Below, piece after piece: positions 14,621 through 23,394 of a stretch of DNA of 64,000 nucleotides; the stretch's first letter is position 1; every line of letters begins with the position of its first letter. Under the pieces are notes generated by a model. That model was not told where the DNA came from, made no database searches, and saw only the letters and a program-made list of their open reading frames with translations. Origin of the DNA: Petrosia ficiformis (taxonomy: Eukaryota > Porifera > Demospongiae > Haplosclerida > Petrosiidae); the NCBI GenBank assembly GCA_947044365.1, contig OX345644.1, positions 1,179,501-1,243,500 on the forward strand, written 5' to 3'. The translations under genes and the position numbers were made by a program.

Positions 14621-17600
14621 AACTTATATATATGCATGTAGCTTTCTATGTATGTATGTATGTATCTATCTATCTACCTACATACATGTATCTATCTATC
14701 TATCAATCTATGTACCTATCTATTTATGTATGTATGTATGTATCTATCTATATATCTGTCTGTCTATTTATTTAGCTGGTCGCTAGAGGTCTAGTTGCTT
14801 CTCTTCGTCGTATGGGTCATGTATTATTTGTTGGTGTGTTAGCACTTATTATATTTGCTGTAGTAGGTGTCCACTGTTTTAAAGTACGTAGGTCACATGA
14901 CTATACATACACGTACAAACAAATACACATACACGTACATACATACATGTGTACATACATGCATACATACATACATGCATGCATGCATACATACATGATA
15001 CATACATGCATACATAGTATGTATGTATGTACATACATGTATGTATCATGTATGTATGTATGTATGTATGTACATACATTCATACATACATACATACATA
15101 TATACATGTACATATATATATACATACACAGGGACGATTCTTCTACTGTTCAGATTTCATCACCCAAACTGAAGAAGAGTGTGTGTAAGTTATAATATAT
15201 ATGACCACACCCACTAATTATACTCTTTTTTTTTTTTTCTCAAAAGTGGAGATTACTTTGTTTATCCCAATGATGATCCAGATTGTCCTCGGGTAAGCAT
15301 TTTACTACAGGGTCTGACAATGTATCAGACCCTTTAGCAAAGGGTCCAGTAATTTTATGATTCACATAATAGGTATTTAGCAGATCATGGAATCGATGGG
15401 ACCTCCATTTTGATAATGTGTTTGGAGCTATTCTTACTCTTTATACCATGTTGACAAGAGAAGGCTGGCAAGAGTAAGTGTATATATGTGTATGTCAAAC
15501 TTCAATCCATTGCTAAAGGTCATTTACATTCACCATGACCTCAGGAAAATGCTCAAAACTTTAGTATGACCTCAATCTTTTTATCTGCACTATTTTCATA
15601 TTATTAACATTCAATTTCATGTACTTTTTGTGTATGTTCTTTTCTTTTCTTTCTGCTGTTTTAGAGTGATGTACCATGCTATAGATTCCACAGGTACACA
15701 TGTATGGATGGATGGATGGATGGATGGATGGAGGGATGGATGGATGGATGGATGGATGGATGGATCGATGGATGGATGGATGGATGGATGGATGGATGGA
15801 TGGATGGATGGAGGGATGGAGGGATGGATTGATGAATGGATAGATGGATGAAAGAATGGATGGATGGATGGATGGATGGATGGATGGATGGATAAATGGA
15901 TGGATGGATGGATGGATGGATGGATGAATGGATGGATGAACAGTTTGACGGACAGACAGATCGATAAACAGACAGATGGATGACTAGATAAATTGAAGGA
16001 AGTTAGAGAGAGAGATAGACAGATGATCAGATATAGACCTCTACTTGTTACTAGCTATTCTCAACTCCTTTCCGACAGGTGTGAATCAAGGACCAAAGAA
16101 TGGCGCCTCTTTGGAAGCATTGATATATTTTATTCTTTACATGATTGGACTCACATTTTTTCTCCTCAATTTGGTAGTTGGGTTCGTTATTGTTACCTTT
16201 CAAAGAGTTGGAATAAAATCTTATAAAGACTCTAACATGGATAGAAACCAGGTGGGCATTAAATAGAATATATGTATGTGATTATGAAAAACCTTCTGTG
16301 TCCTGTAATGTCAGATTATGTTCTGTAGATAATGATGTCATGTATAATAATAGACTGTTTCTGTTCTATTTATAGATAATGACGTCATGTATTAAATACT
16401 AATAATGGACTGTTTCTGTTCTATTTATAGATAATGACGTCATGTATTAAATACTAATAATGGACTGTTTCTGTTCTATTTATAGATAATGATGTCATGT
16501 ATTAAATACTAATAATAGACTGTTTCTGTTCTATTTATAGATTATGATGTCATGTATTTGAATACTAATATTAGACCATTTCTGTTCTATTTATAGATAA
16601 TGATGTCATCTGTTGAATACTAATATTAGACCATATCTGTTCTATTTATAGATAATGATGGCGTCTGTTGAATACTAATAATAGACCATTTCTGTTCTAT
16701 TTATAGATAATGATGTCATGTATTTGATTCTAATAATAGACTGTTTTATATTATCTCTTTCTACAGACAAATTGTATCTATATTTCATTAACAGCTCATC
16801 CAAAAAGAATTTACATCCCTAAACATTCGTATCATAAAAAGCTTTATAAAATCATTGGCAGTCCTGTAGTGAGGACCATTGTGTATACTGCTGTGTTTAT
16901 TAATACCACAATACTGGCCATTCAACATTACAACATGAGTGATACATTGAGAGATACTATATACTGGATTAATATTGGATTTACTGTGTTCTTTGCTGTT
17001 GAGGCTTTTTTGAAACTTTTAATTCTAACTCCTGCTGTGAGTAGAGTGTGTTAGTGGATGGATGGATGGGTAGGTGGGTGGGTGGATGGATGGATGATGG
17101 ATGGGTGGTTGGATGGATGGGTGGTTGGGTGAGTGGATAGACGGATGGATCGATGGATGAATGGATGGATGAATTAATGGATCGATGGACAGACAGACGT
17201 ATCGACATACAGATGAATTGGATGAAGATAAAGGATGGATGGATTTTACAAATTATTTGTTTGAATATTTCAGAATTATTTTAGAAGTTCTCGTCGAAGT
17301 TTTGAATTTTTTATACTAATTACTTCAATATTAGAGGTTGTTCTACAATCATCAATAAAGGTATATTATATGTCATCTACCTATCTATTCATCTATCCAT
17401 CCATCCATCCATCTATCCTTCTATCCATCCATCCATCTATTTTTTTTTATCTATCTATGTATCTATCTAGAATGCAGGACGGTTCAGATATTCTCATTTC
17501 GCTAGTTCTCTAAGAGTCTTGAGACTCAATTTGATTTCTAAACACACCAGATTAATTGCCTGGACTGTTCTACGATCTCTTGAGGTATTTATGTTATTAG

Positions 17601-18235
17601 TTCACCTATAAATTAATTGTTATTGACTACCACCAATCAATTTTTTATGGTGTTAACTCAACTACCATAATTATGCTATTTACTCCACCCACTAATTAAT
17701 TGTTATTGACCCCACCCACTAATTAATTGTAATTGAAATTAATTTCATTATTGATTCTACTTATACAGATGTTTCCCTGGGCTGGTGTATTATTGGTTCT
17801 TGTTCTCTTTACTTATGCTGTGACCGGAATGCAGGTGGGTGTGGCTTCATCATGTGATTAACATACTATATGTCACATGACTTACAGGTTTTTGGTCAAA
17901 TCATGGTTGAGTCTATAGATCAGGTGGAAGTCACGGCAATTCATCAATATAATAATTTTGAAAACTTTGGTCAGGCCATGCTTGTGATGATCAGGTGATA
18001 GTCATATGATCTATATTTATTGTTGAATTATGTCTGGTTGTGCTTATCTATCTATCTATCTATCTTATTCTATATATATATATATATATATCTATTTATA
18101 TAAGTACTTCTGTACATAGTAAACTCAGTAACAGTAGTACTGTTAAAGTTAAATTCAGTAATCACTCTGTACAGCTATCTATCTGTCTATCTATCTATCT
18201 ATCTATCTACATATCTATCTATCTATCTATCTATT

Positions 18236-18279
<44 letters not shown>

Positions 18280-18321
18280 AATCTATCTATCTATCTATCT
18301 ATCAATCTCTCTATCTATCTG

Positions 18322-18360
<39 letters not shown>

Positions 18361-21300
18361 GTTTATCCCCCTCTCAGGTGTTTTACTGGTGAGAACTGGC
18401 AGCGTATAATGTTAGGATGTGTTGATGCTGAGTGTAATGAAAACTCCATCATGAATTCTACAACATGTGGTAATCCTGTCACATATGTATTCTTCCCATC
18501 TTTCTTCTTCATAGGATCTATACTAGTAAGTACATATAATGTGCTATTTATAGAATAATAAAAGATTATGTATTGTGCTATTAATAGAACAATAGAAGAT
18601 TACTTAATATACTATTAATAGAACAGTAGAAGATTACTTGATGTGGTATTAATAGAACAATAGAAGATTACTTGATGTGCTATTAATAGAACAGTAGAAG
18701 ATTACTTAATGTGCTATTAATAGAATAATAGAAGATTACTTGATGTGCTATTAATAGAACAATAGAAGATTACTTGATGTGCTATTAATAGAACAATAGA
18801 AGATTACTTAATGTGCTATTTATAGAAAGTAATGGCCTAAATAATTATAACAATGGAATATTACATGTACATGTACATGTAATATTCTATTATGAGAAGA
18901 TTAGCTATCAATTAATTACTACTCATGAATATTAATTAAATTTATTATTAATTATTATTTTTGCAGGTTCTCAACATATTTGTAGCAATCATTATTGATA
19001 ATTTTGATTATTACTTGAGAGACAAATCAATCTTAGGATCACATCACCTGACTGACTTCCCATCATTATGGGCTAAATTTGATCCCATGTCAACGTGAGT
19101 ATCACCCAAGAGCTCTCCAAAACTATCTAAATTACCAGTCTACTATAACTATAACTATAACTAAATTAAAAATGACGAATGCACTTTTGTTAGTTAACTA
19201 TAACTAAAACCCCTTTTAGTAAGGCATTGTGACTTTTAGTTAACTAAACTATAACTAAATTACAAGTCTATTGTAATAACTATAAAGTACTGACTAAGAC
19301 AATAATGGGCACTTTCAATTAACTAAAACTAAAACCCTTTTAGTAAGCCTAATATAAATACTAAATTTTGATTAATTAGTCATACTATAACTATACCTAT
19401 ACTGAAGAGTGGTCATTGTAGTCATACTAAAACACTATATACATGTATAATACTCTATATCTCATTTCATTGTACTAAACTCACTCTATATTATCTCTTT
19501 ATTTTTATTACAGTGGTAAAATACATCATTGTGATGTTATTCGTATGATGCGATCACTAAACCCACCAATGGGATGGGGTAAATTATGTCCCCAATTAAC
19601 AGCCTACAAGGTAAAGATATTTCAATATTATTTTATTCCTTAACCACTAATTAGAGTTTCAAAATTTCAATATTGTTTTCCTTTCTCGTAATTAGAGAAT
19701 GATGAGATTAAATATCCCATTATCTGAAGATGGTATGGTAACTTTCAATGCAACTCTATTTGCTATTGTTCGACAATCACTAACTATTGAGTTACAAGGT
19801 AAGGTTTCAGTAAATTAAGTACTGTTTACACTAATAGTGAATTATAATGGACTGATACCGATACTGATAATAATAGACTGATATTGATACTGATAATAAT
19901 AGACTGATATTGATACTTGATACTGATACTACTAATAATGGACTAATACTGATACTAATAATAGACTGATACTGATACTACTAATAATGGACTGATACCG
20001 ATATTAATAATAGACTGACTACTAATAATGGACTGAAACCGATACTACATGTAATAATGATGGACTGATACTGATACTAATAATAACGGTGCTGCCAACT
20101 CTAATAATGATGGACTGATACCAATACTAACATACTTAAAATGGACTAATACTGATACTAATAATAACAGACTGATACCAATACTATAATAATAATAGAC
20201 TGATACTGATACTAACATTGATAGACTGATATCGACTACTGATCCAACTATTGATACATCACTAACTAGAAGTGTAATGGTGTTATCACAATGGCAATGT
20301 TGCCTAGGAAACAACATGGCCATGGTAAATACTACATACATGTAGAACCTTTATACACGTGTATATAAACATACATTCTACTGGTACATGTATATCAGAG
20401 ATTGTACATGTATTATTTATTTGTATTTTAACAGGAGAGCCTTCACAAGTCAATATTGAGCTGAAAAATAAATTAAAAGATTTGTTTCCACGAGTACCCA
20501 AAAAAATGTTGGATAATGTTATTCCAGAGAAAGCAGGTTGTGTTATCTATCCATCTATCCATCCATTCATCCATCCATCCATCTATCTATCTATCCATCA
20601 ATCCATCCATCCATCCATCCGTCTATCCATCCATCCATCTATCTATCCAGTATCCATCTATCCATCCATCCATCCATCCATCCATCCATCTATCCATCCA
20701 TCAATCCATCCATCCATCCATCCATCCATCCATCTATCCATCCATCCATCTATCCATCCATCTATCTATCCATCTATCCATCCACCCATCCATCCATCCA
20801 TCCATCCATCAATCCATCCATCCATCCATCCATCCATCCATCCATCTATCCATCTATCCATCCATTCATCCATCCATCTATCTATCTATCTATCCATCCA
20901 TCCATCCATCCATCCATCCATCCATCCATCCATCCATAAATCCATCTATCTATCCATCTATGTATCCATCCATCTTTCAGAGGACTCTACAGGTAGACAA
21001 TATGCAGCAATCATTATTCAACATCAATGGAGACAAATAAAACTGAAAAGAGATAGATTCAAATTGTACAGAAAACCAAGCTCAATGGTTTGTGTCACAT
21101 GATAGATAGATATAGATGGATAGATGGATGGATGGATGGACGGACGGACGGTCGAACGGACAGATGGACAGACAGATAGATATATAGCGCATTGTAGTGT
21201 GCATGCACCAATTGGAAATTATGAATTTATAATGATTCAATGTGATTCTATTTTAGTACTGGTATGTACTGTGCTCTCCTTATCCCTTCTCCTCCACTTT

Positions 21301-22491
21301 CTCCTCCTCCTCTTCTTTCTCCTCCTCCTCCAGGCATTTCGTTATGTTCCTGAAATTGGTAGAGATTTAGTACAAAGACGTCAGACAGCTCTTAATCTGG
21401 TGAGTGAACATACAAGAGTACATATCACAATGCACCTGACCATCCAAGTGAAAGCACAGACACTTTTCCTTTAAATGCTTAGTATTTGGATGACATTTGG
21501 TAACAGGAAGAGCTATCTTTAAGCTTCTTTCATACCAAACATTGTCTGCTTCCTGTATAAAGTGGCTGAATGATATGCCAGCCCCTCCCACTTTTGCACA
21601 TTAATAGAGTGGGAGGGGCTGGATATGCCATAGTGAGTATAAGTATTTGTAAACCTTTCACATGGACATGCAGTCACATATGGAATGTATAACAGTATAT
21701 ACTAATAATAAATATATCTGTTTCTCTCTAGGATGCTGTGTTACAAGATTACTCTCCCAATTCTTCACCAGAACTAATACATGCCGAGGGTATGTTATTA
21801 CATCTGATGGATGGATGGATAGGTGGTTGGGTGGGTGGATGGGTGTATGGATGGATGGATGGATGGATGGATGGATGAATAGAAGGATGGATGGATGGAT
21901 GGATGAATAGAAGGAAGGATGGATGGATAATAAAAATGGAATCAGTGATATATATATATATTAATTATTATTAATGTAGGGGATTTCCCCATTACTCATT
22001 ATATAATTATGTTCGTGTGATCTGGGAATTTGACATAATATATTCATGAATATTAAATTAGATTACTTATTTCTCATTAATTATTCATTAATGTAGGGGA
22101 TTTCCCTACTGTTTATAATCCATTATTCTACCATATAGTACACAATGGAACATACAACTCAACACCTCCTAGAAGACAATCTGCTGCTTCCATTCGAAAC
22201 TCTTTCCTAATTCGTCTGGATACAATAGAAGAACAAAACGATACAGATGAATCTCAACACACACTTAATAATTCACCTCCTCCCTCTCCTGACTCATCCC
22301 CTCTCTTTCCCAAAGAAACACAACAAATTAATTTAGTATCATATCCAAAACAACGTCAATCTACTGTTTCAGAATCAGACATATTTGCTACACCTACTGG
22401 TTCTGTAACTTCATTGAATATTCAAGATGATGACCCCCCCAAATCTAAACAATCTGTCCATTCTAATGCATTTGTTGAAACTCCAGTGTAG
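377..22491 (+). CDS. Voltage-gated calcium channel alpha-1 subunit (high-voltage-activated Cav1/Cav2 type), 5' end outside window
   Basis: Pore-forming subunit of a plasma-membrane voltage-gated calcium channel. I traced 41 exons with GT-AG borders: 377-482, 980-1119, 1660-1754, 2302-2463, 3215-3429, 3762-3865, 4445-4560, 4622-4675, 5356-5470, 5590-5750, 7157-7269, 7368-7492, 7832-7963, 8197-8266, 8585-8714, 9146-10590, 10649-10682, 10930-11047, 11302-11509, 11766-11890, 12736-12850, 14776-14883, 15132-15184, 15247-15292, 15373-15473, 15665-15693, 16079-16251, 16767-17036, 17274-17360, 17471-17584, 17769-17834, 17888-17994, 18378-18525, 18967-19094, 19514-19610, 19696-19798, 20435-20536, 20981-21087, 21334-21399, 21732-21789, 22097-22491. 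Phases close over 2079 codons. Pore motifs are TLEGW, TTEDW, TREGW and TGENW, the EEEE calcium-selective filter. An AID motif, a post-IVS6 EF-hand-like region and an IQ motif place it with Cav1/Cav2 rather than T-type, sodium or NALCN channels. The C-tail phrase [10 protein letters not shown] is close to Cav1. Cav1 versus Cav2 is not decided. Confidence 0.95.
590..690. repeat. Short hairpin element (MITE-like)
   Basis: The left end (TAATAATAAAATGAAAGAAC) is the inverted complement of the right end (GTTCTTTCGTTTTATTATTTA). The inner part includes CAAGATTGGGATGG, which also occurs in the hairpin elements at 47.1, 50.9 and 62.1 kb, so this is probably an internally deleted member. Confidence 0.55.
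1187..1420. repeat. Inverted-repeat element in channel intron
   Basis: The arm at about 1190-1270 (AGTCTCGTCCTCAGACTGCC, then a segment around TTCTTGGTCCAAG) is matched in reverse complement at about 1340-1418 (CTTGGACCAAGAATTTGAAG through GGCAGTCTGAGGATGAGACT). This is a MITE-like hairpin of about 230 bp. No coding capacity is seen. Confidence 0.65.
2040..2265. repeat. TATC/TATCT microsatellite
   Basis: Imperfect (ATCT)n tract of about 220 bp, immediately left of the exon at 2302. Confidence 0.9.
2470..3090. repeat. AT-rich tandem array in forward-inverted-forward order
   Basis: A roughly 21-24-bp unit (TATTCTAAATATAGTAACAA) runs in one orientation at 2480-2690, in the opposite orientation (GAATACTCATTGTTACTATA) at 2705-2990, and again in the first orientation at 3010-3085. 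The open frames seen across it are repeat artefacts. Confidence 0.85.
3465..3740. repeat. CCCT/CCTT polypyrimidine tract
   Basis: About 200-275 bp of pyrimidines on the + strand, just upstream of the acceptor at 3761. The long open frames over it on both strands are low-complexity artefacts. Confidence 0.85.
3885..4180. repeat. TACATG/TATA repeats with a duplicated flank
   Basis: A (TACATG)n and (TATACA)n tract, followed by two copies of a segment from GTATAGTTTGTATACCCACA to CCTTCCCTCTTAC (near 4035-4125 and 4172-4260). Confidence 0.75.
4445..5470 (+). CDS. Calcium channel I-II linker with beta-subunit interaction domain (AID)
   Basis: Exon 4445-4560 contains [17 protein letters not shown], a clear match to the AID consensus QQxExxLxGYxxWIxxxE that binds the Cav beta subunit. 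The key Tyr and Trp are present, and Leu replaces the usual Ile after Trp. The next exon (4622-4675) begins with an in-frame GAAGAT microsatellite coding an alternating Glu-Asp run directly behind the AID. Exon 5356-5470 adds another acidic stretch ([13 protein letters not shown]). Between them is a 680-bp intron made of ATGT repeats. The AID implies that this organism also has a beta subunit. Confidence 0.92.
4680..5340. repeat. ATGT microsatellite with a higher-order ~234-bp unit
   Basis: (ATGT)n nearly fills the intron between exons 4622-4675 and 5356-5470. A longer segment including TAAGAACGTATGCATGTATG recurs at about 4847 and 5081, so the array also has a ~234-bp higher-order period. 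Open frames here (Met-Tyr-Val-Cys repeats) are not genes. Confidence 0.9.
5590..9220 (+). CDS. Calcium channel domain II (IIS1-IIS6)
   Basis: Exons 5590-5750 (IIS1), 7157-7269 (IIS2), 7368-7492 (IIS3-S4, with the relatively charge-poor S4 [12 protein letters not shown]), 7832-7963 (IIS5), 8197-8266 (turret), 8585-8714 (pore and first part of S6) and the start of 9146-10590 (IIS6: [12 protein letters not shown]). The filter reads LATTEDW, where most Cav1/Cav2 channels have LTGEDW, so the Gly before the filter Glu is Thr. The intron before the pore exon carries tandem copies of that exon's own acceptor (see repeats and findings). Confidence 0.93.
5790..6280. repeat. ~90-bp minisatellite
   Basis: Repeats of the unit ...TGTACATGTACCCCTACTTCCATTTATTAA..., with longer (about 90-bp) and shorter derivative copies. 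A further degenerate piece lies at about 6985-7110, beyond the hairpin element, suggesting that the hairpin inserted into the array. Confidence 0.85.
6491..6955. repeat. Long terminal-inverted-repeat element (~460 bp) inserted in the minisatellite
   Basis: Arms of about 115 bp: TACGTAGAAACTGGAACTAA at the left end is matched by TTAGTTCCAGTTTCTACGTA at the right end. The centre carries a segment (AAGTCAGCCATGATTACTGA) also present at 1908 and, partly and inverted, near 40440. No transposase is present, so it is non-autonomous. Confidence 0.8.
7280..7345. repeat. CA microsatellite
   Basis: A pure (CA)n run between the exons ending 7269 and starting 7368; it nearly fills this short intron. Confidence 0.9.
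8276..8600. repeat. Three tandem ~110-bp copies containing the domain II pore-exon acceptor
   Basis: The unit runs from about CACATGTCTATAAAACCAAT to CACCTGACAGTTAGCAACCACT. The last copy supplies the real acceptor at 8583-8584 and the first codons (LATTE). The two upstream copies keep the AG and LATT but have AAG instead of GAG at the filter codon, and run into a TAA stop after LATTKDTCL. Confidence 0.85.
8725..9115. repeat. ATAC microsatellite
   Basis: A (CATA)n array with a short (CA)n run near its end, in the intron that splits IIS6. Confidence 0.9.
9146..10682 (+). CDS. Calcium channel II-III cytoplasmic loop with four 47-residue repeats
   Basis: The largest exon of the gene (9146-10590) finishes IIS6 and then encodes the II-III loop: a basic/acidic charged region after S6, a Glu-rich run (about 9530-9590), and four tandem copies of a 47-residue Ser/Thr/Arg-rich unit. 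The units start at Val codons 9718, 9859, 10000 and 10141, exactly 141 bp apart. Each contains [18 protein letters not shown] or a near copy. Basic-x-x-Ser contexts suggest kinase sites (inference). No synprint or ryanodine-receptor binding motif is recognised. The short exon 10649-10682 ([11 protein letters not shown]) leads into domain III. Confidence 0.92.
10700..10928. repeat. ATAC microsatellite abutting an acceptor
   Basis: (CATA)n extends right up to the CAG acceptor of the exon at 10930. No clear polypyrimidine tract separates the array from the splice site. Confidence 0.85.
10930..16251 (+). CDS. Calcium channel domain III (IIIS1-IIIS6)
   Basis: Exons 10930-11047 (pre-S1), 11302-11509 (IIIS1-S2), 11766-11890 (IIIS3), 12736-12850 (IIIS4, [14 protein letters not shown], five regularly spaced Arg), 14776-14883 (S4-S5 linker and S5), 15132-15184, 15247-15292 and 15373-15473 (pore loop, filter [10 protein letters not shown]), 15665-15693, and 16079-16251 (IIIS6 and start of the III-IV linker). 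The turret is spread over several very small exons. The intron 12851-14775 contains an unrelated exon-like fragment on the other strand and two hairpin repeats. Confidence 0.93.
11080..11300. repeat. CCT-rich polypyrimidine tract
   Basis: About 200 bp of C/T-only sequence fills most of the intron 11048-11301 and serves as an extended pyrimidine tract for the acceptor at 11301. Confidence 0.85.
11545..12310. repeat. ATCC and GGAT microsatellites flanking exon 11766-11890
   Basis: (ATCC)n at about 11560-11745 and its complement (GGAT)n at about 12018-12305 lie on either side of the IIIS3 exon, in inverted orientation to each other. Confidence 0.85.
13150..13580. repeat. Five ~84-110-bp tandem copies of an exon end plus its donor (minus strand)
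   Basis: The unit contains, on the + strand, AGTACCTGTAAAGCATCAAT...GCTCCTAGTTCCAAGGTAAA. The rightmost copy joins the exon-like fragment on the minus strand at 13546-13686. The other copies repeat only its last ~10 codons (LELGALIDA) and its donor. Confidence 0.8.
13546..13687 (-). pseudogene. Isolated exon-like fragment of an unknown gene, inside a calcium-channel intron
   Basis: On the minus strand an acceptor-like TATATAG is followed by an open frame that reads ...[19 protein letters not shown]..., then [12 protein letters not shown] and a GTACTG donor. The acidic run, Lys-rich run and [10 protein letters not shown] segment look like real protein, not microsatellite. No neighbouring exons were found on this strand, so it is probably a captured exon of another gene. 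A resemblance to the basic linker of SECIS-binding-protein-2-like proteins came to mind but is a guess. Nothing indicates that it is expressed. Confidence 0.4.
13797..14146. repeat. Inverted-repeat element with GATGTGCGATAC ends
   Basis: The left end GGGATGTGCGATAC is matched by GTATCGCACATCAC at the right end, with further internal inverted matches (ATATCACGATACGATA). About 350 bp, with no coding capacity. The terminal sequence and size fit a non-autonomous DNA transposon. Confidence 0.7.
14238..14445. repeat. ~205-bp palindromic MITE
   Basis: Ends ATGTCAATAAAAAGTCACCA and TGGTGACATTTTATTGACAT are inverted repeats; the interior is built from TACTGTA motifs on both arms. Confidence 0.75.
15695..15950. 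repeat. GGAT microsatellite directly after a 29-bp exon
   Basis: (GGAT)n begins within a few bases of the donor of exon 15665-15693. Confidence 0.85.
16300..16745. repeat. ~60-bp minisatellite, about seven copies
   Basis: Unit: ATAATGATGTCATGTATTAAATACTAATAATAGACTGTTTCTGTTCTATTTATAG, slightly varied between copies. Each unit ends in TCTATTTATAG, which looks like a splice acceptor. The real acceptor used is CTACAG at 16766. Confidence 0.85.
16767..19094 (+). CDS. Calcium channel III-IV linker and domain IV
   Basis: Exon 16767-17036 holds the III-IV linker and IVS1-S2. Exon 17274-17360 is IVS3. Exon 17471-17584 is IVS4: [16 protein letters not shown] has fewer regularly spaced charges than usual. 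Exon 17769-17834 is IVS5. Exons 17888-17994 and 18378-18525 carry the pore loop, with filter RCFTGENW (vertebrate: TGEAW). IVS6 continues into 18967-19094 ([14 protein letters not shown]), followed by SILGSHHL, a close match to the conserved SILGPHHL after IVS6 of Cav1/Cav2. Confidence 0.94.
18040..18370. repeat. TATC microsatellite before the domain IV pore exon
   Basis: (CTAT)n with an interruption at about 18105-18170 extends nearly to the acceptor at 18377. Confidence 0.9.
18535..18830. repeat. ~46-bp minisatellite
   Basis: Tandem copies of GTGCTATTAATAGAACAATAGAAGATTACTT, slightly varied, about six or seven units, in the intron interrupting IVS6. Confidence 0.8.
19150..19440. repeat. 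TTAGTTAACTATAACTAAA repeat family
   Basis: Related to 710-850: both contain CCCTTTTAGTAAGG and TAACTATAACT motifs in similar order. A dispersed non-coding repeat. Confidence 0.6.
19514..22491 (+). CDS. Calcium channel C-terminal tail (EF-hand region, pre-IQ, IQ, distal tail)
   Basis: Exons 18967-19610 encode the EF-hand-like region ([20 protein letters not shown]). Exons 19514-19798 give [14 protein letters not shown] and [13 protein letters not shown], strongly Cav1-like. Exon 20435-20536 is pre-IQ. Exon 20981-21087 holds the IQ motif, [14 protein letters not shown], the expected calmodulin site. The last exon 22097-22491 is Ser/Pro/Thr-rich and ends at the TAG at 22489-22491. The tail is short compared with vertebrate Cav1 (about 450 residues by estimate). 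An upstream near-copy of the last exon's acceptor (21980) would give a truncated end. Confidence 0.92.
19840..20260. repeat. GACTGATACTGATACTAATAATA minisatellite
   Basis: An imperfect short tandem repeat of 20-35 bp units fills much of the intron 19799-20434. Confidence 0.8.
20540..20975. repeat. ATCC/ATCT microsatellite before the IQ exon
   Basis: About 430 bp of (CATC)n occupies the whole intron 20537-20980. The open frames over it on the + strand (Ile-His-Pro-Ser repeats) are artefacts. Confidence 0.9.
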
Positions 22492-22494
22492 ACA

Positions 22495-22640
22495 TGTATG
22501 TATGTATATGTACACATGAATATATGTATAAATGTATGTACATGTATGTATACGAGTATGTATGTACACATATGTATGTATGTATAGAGTACGTATGTAT
22601 GTATGTATAGAGTACGTATGTATGTATATGAGATTCACAT
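22495..22640. repeat. ATGT microsatellite in the channel 3' flank
   Basis: Directly follows the stop codon. The same stop plus ATGT array recurs at 57889-58135. Confidence 0.85.
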
Positions 22641-22734
22641 TTTTACTGCCGCAATATTATACTGATTTCATATTGGCAGTTTTCCTGCTGTTTTTTATGA
22701 CCAAATTAATGACAAAATGTGTCTATATCATAAA

Positions 22735-23265
22735 TTATAATAATAATGAATCATAATGACATGTTATGACACATGATGTAACACTGCGTTACATTAATGT
22801 CATAACATGTCATTATGATACTACATTATATAGTATCATAATGACATGTTATGACATTACGATGTGCAACACTGTATATGACATCATAATGACATGTTAT
22901 GACACAGTATGATGGGTAACACTGTACATGACATCATATAGTATCATAATGACATGTTATGACATTATGATGTGCAACACTGTATGACATCATAAGTGTT
23001 ATGACATGTGATGTGATGTGTTACACTGTACATGACATCATATAGTATCATAATGACATGTTATGACAACCTGCAATGCTGCATTACATTATATAGTATC
23101 ATAATGACATGTTATGACACGTTATGATATGCAACACTAATGACATCATAAAGACATCATATAGACATGTTATGACGCATGATGTGTAACCCTGTATGAC
23201 ATCATATAGTATCATGACGACATGTACAGTATGTGATACTACAGGTATGACAGGTAGCACACATG
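22735..23265. repeat. TCATAATGACATGTTATGACA satellite
   Basis: An imperfect array built around ATAATGACATGTTATGACA and ATGACATCATATAGTATCAT, between the channel gene and the 3' end of the URB2-like gene. A related array (TGTGACATTTTATGACAGTTATTACACA) lies at 23765-24310 inside the URB2-like gene. Confidence 0.8.
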
Positions 23266-23394
23266 TAGATGGTACTAGTTTATGCATGTTGTTAATACCA
23301 ACTATGATTAAAGTTGTTTAACAATTTTCATTCTATATATTCTTTTATCAAAAATTGAAAAATTTTAATTAATCACTAAACAGTATATTATGTC

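Noticed and set aside
20516..21040. Ile-His-Pro-Ser repeat proteins
   Set aside because: Translations of (CATC)n arrays. Similar frames at 11521-11769, 11976-12326, 16981-17208 and 18040-18380 are also repeat artefacts apart from the true exon pieces they overlap.
377..22491. NALCN, T-type or voltage-gated sodium channel identity
   Set aside because: The filter is EEEE (not EEKE, EEDD or DEKA), and AID and IQ motifs are present.
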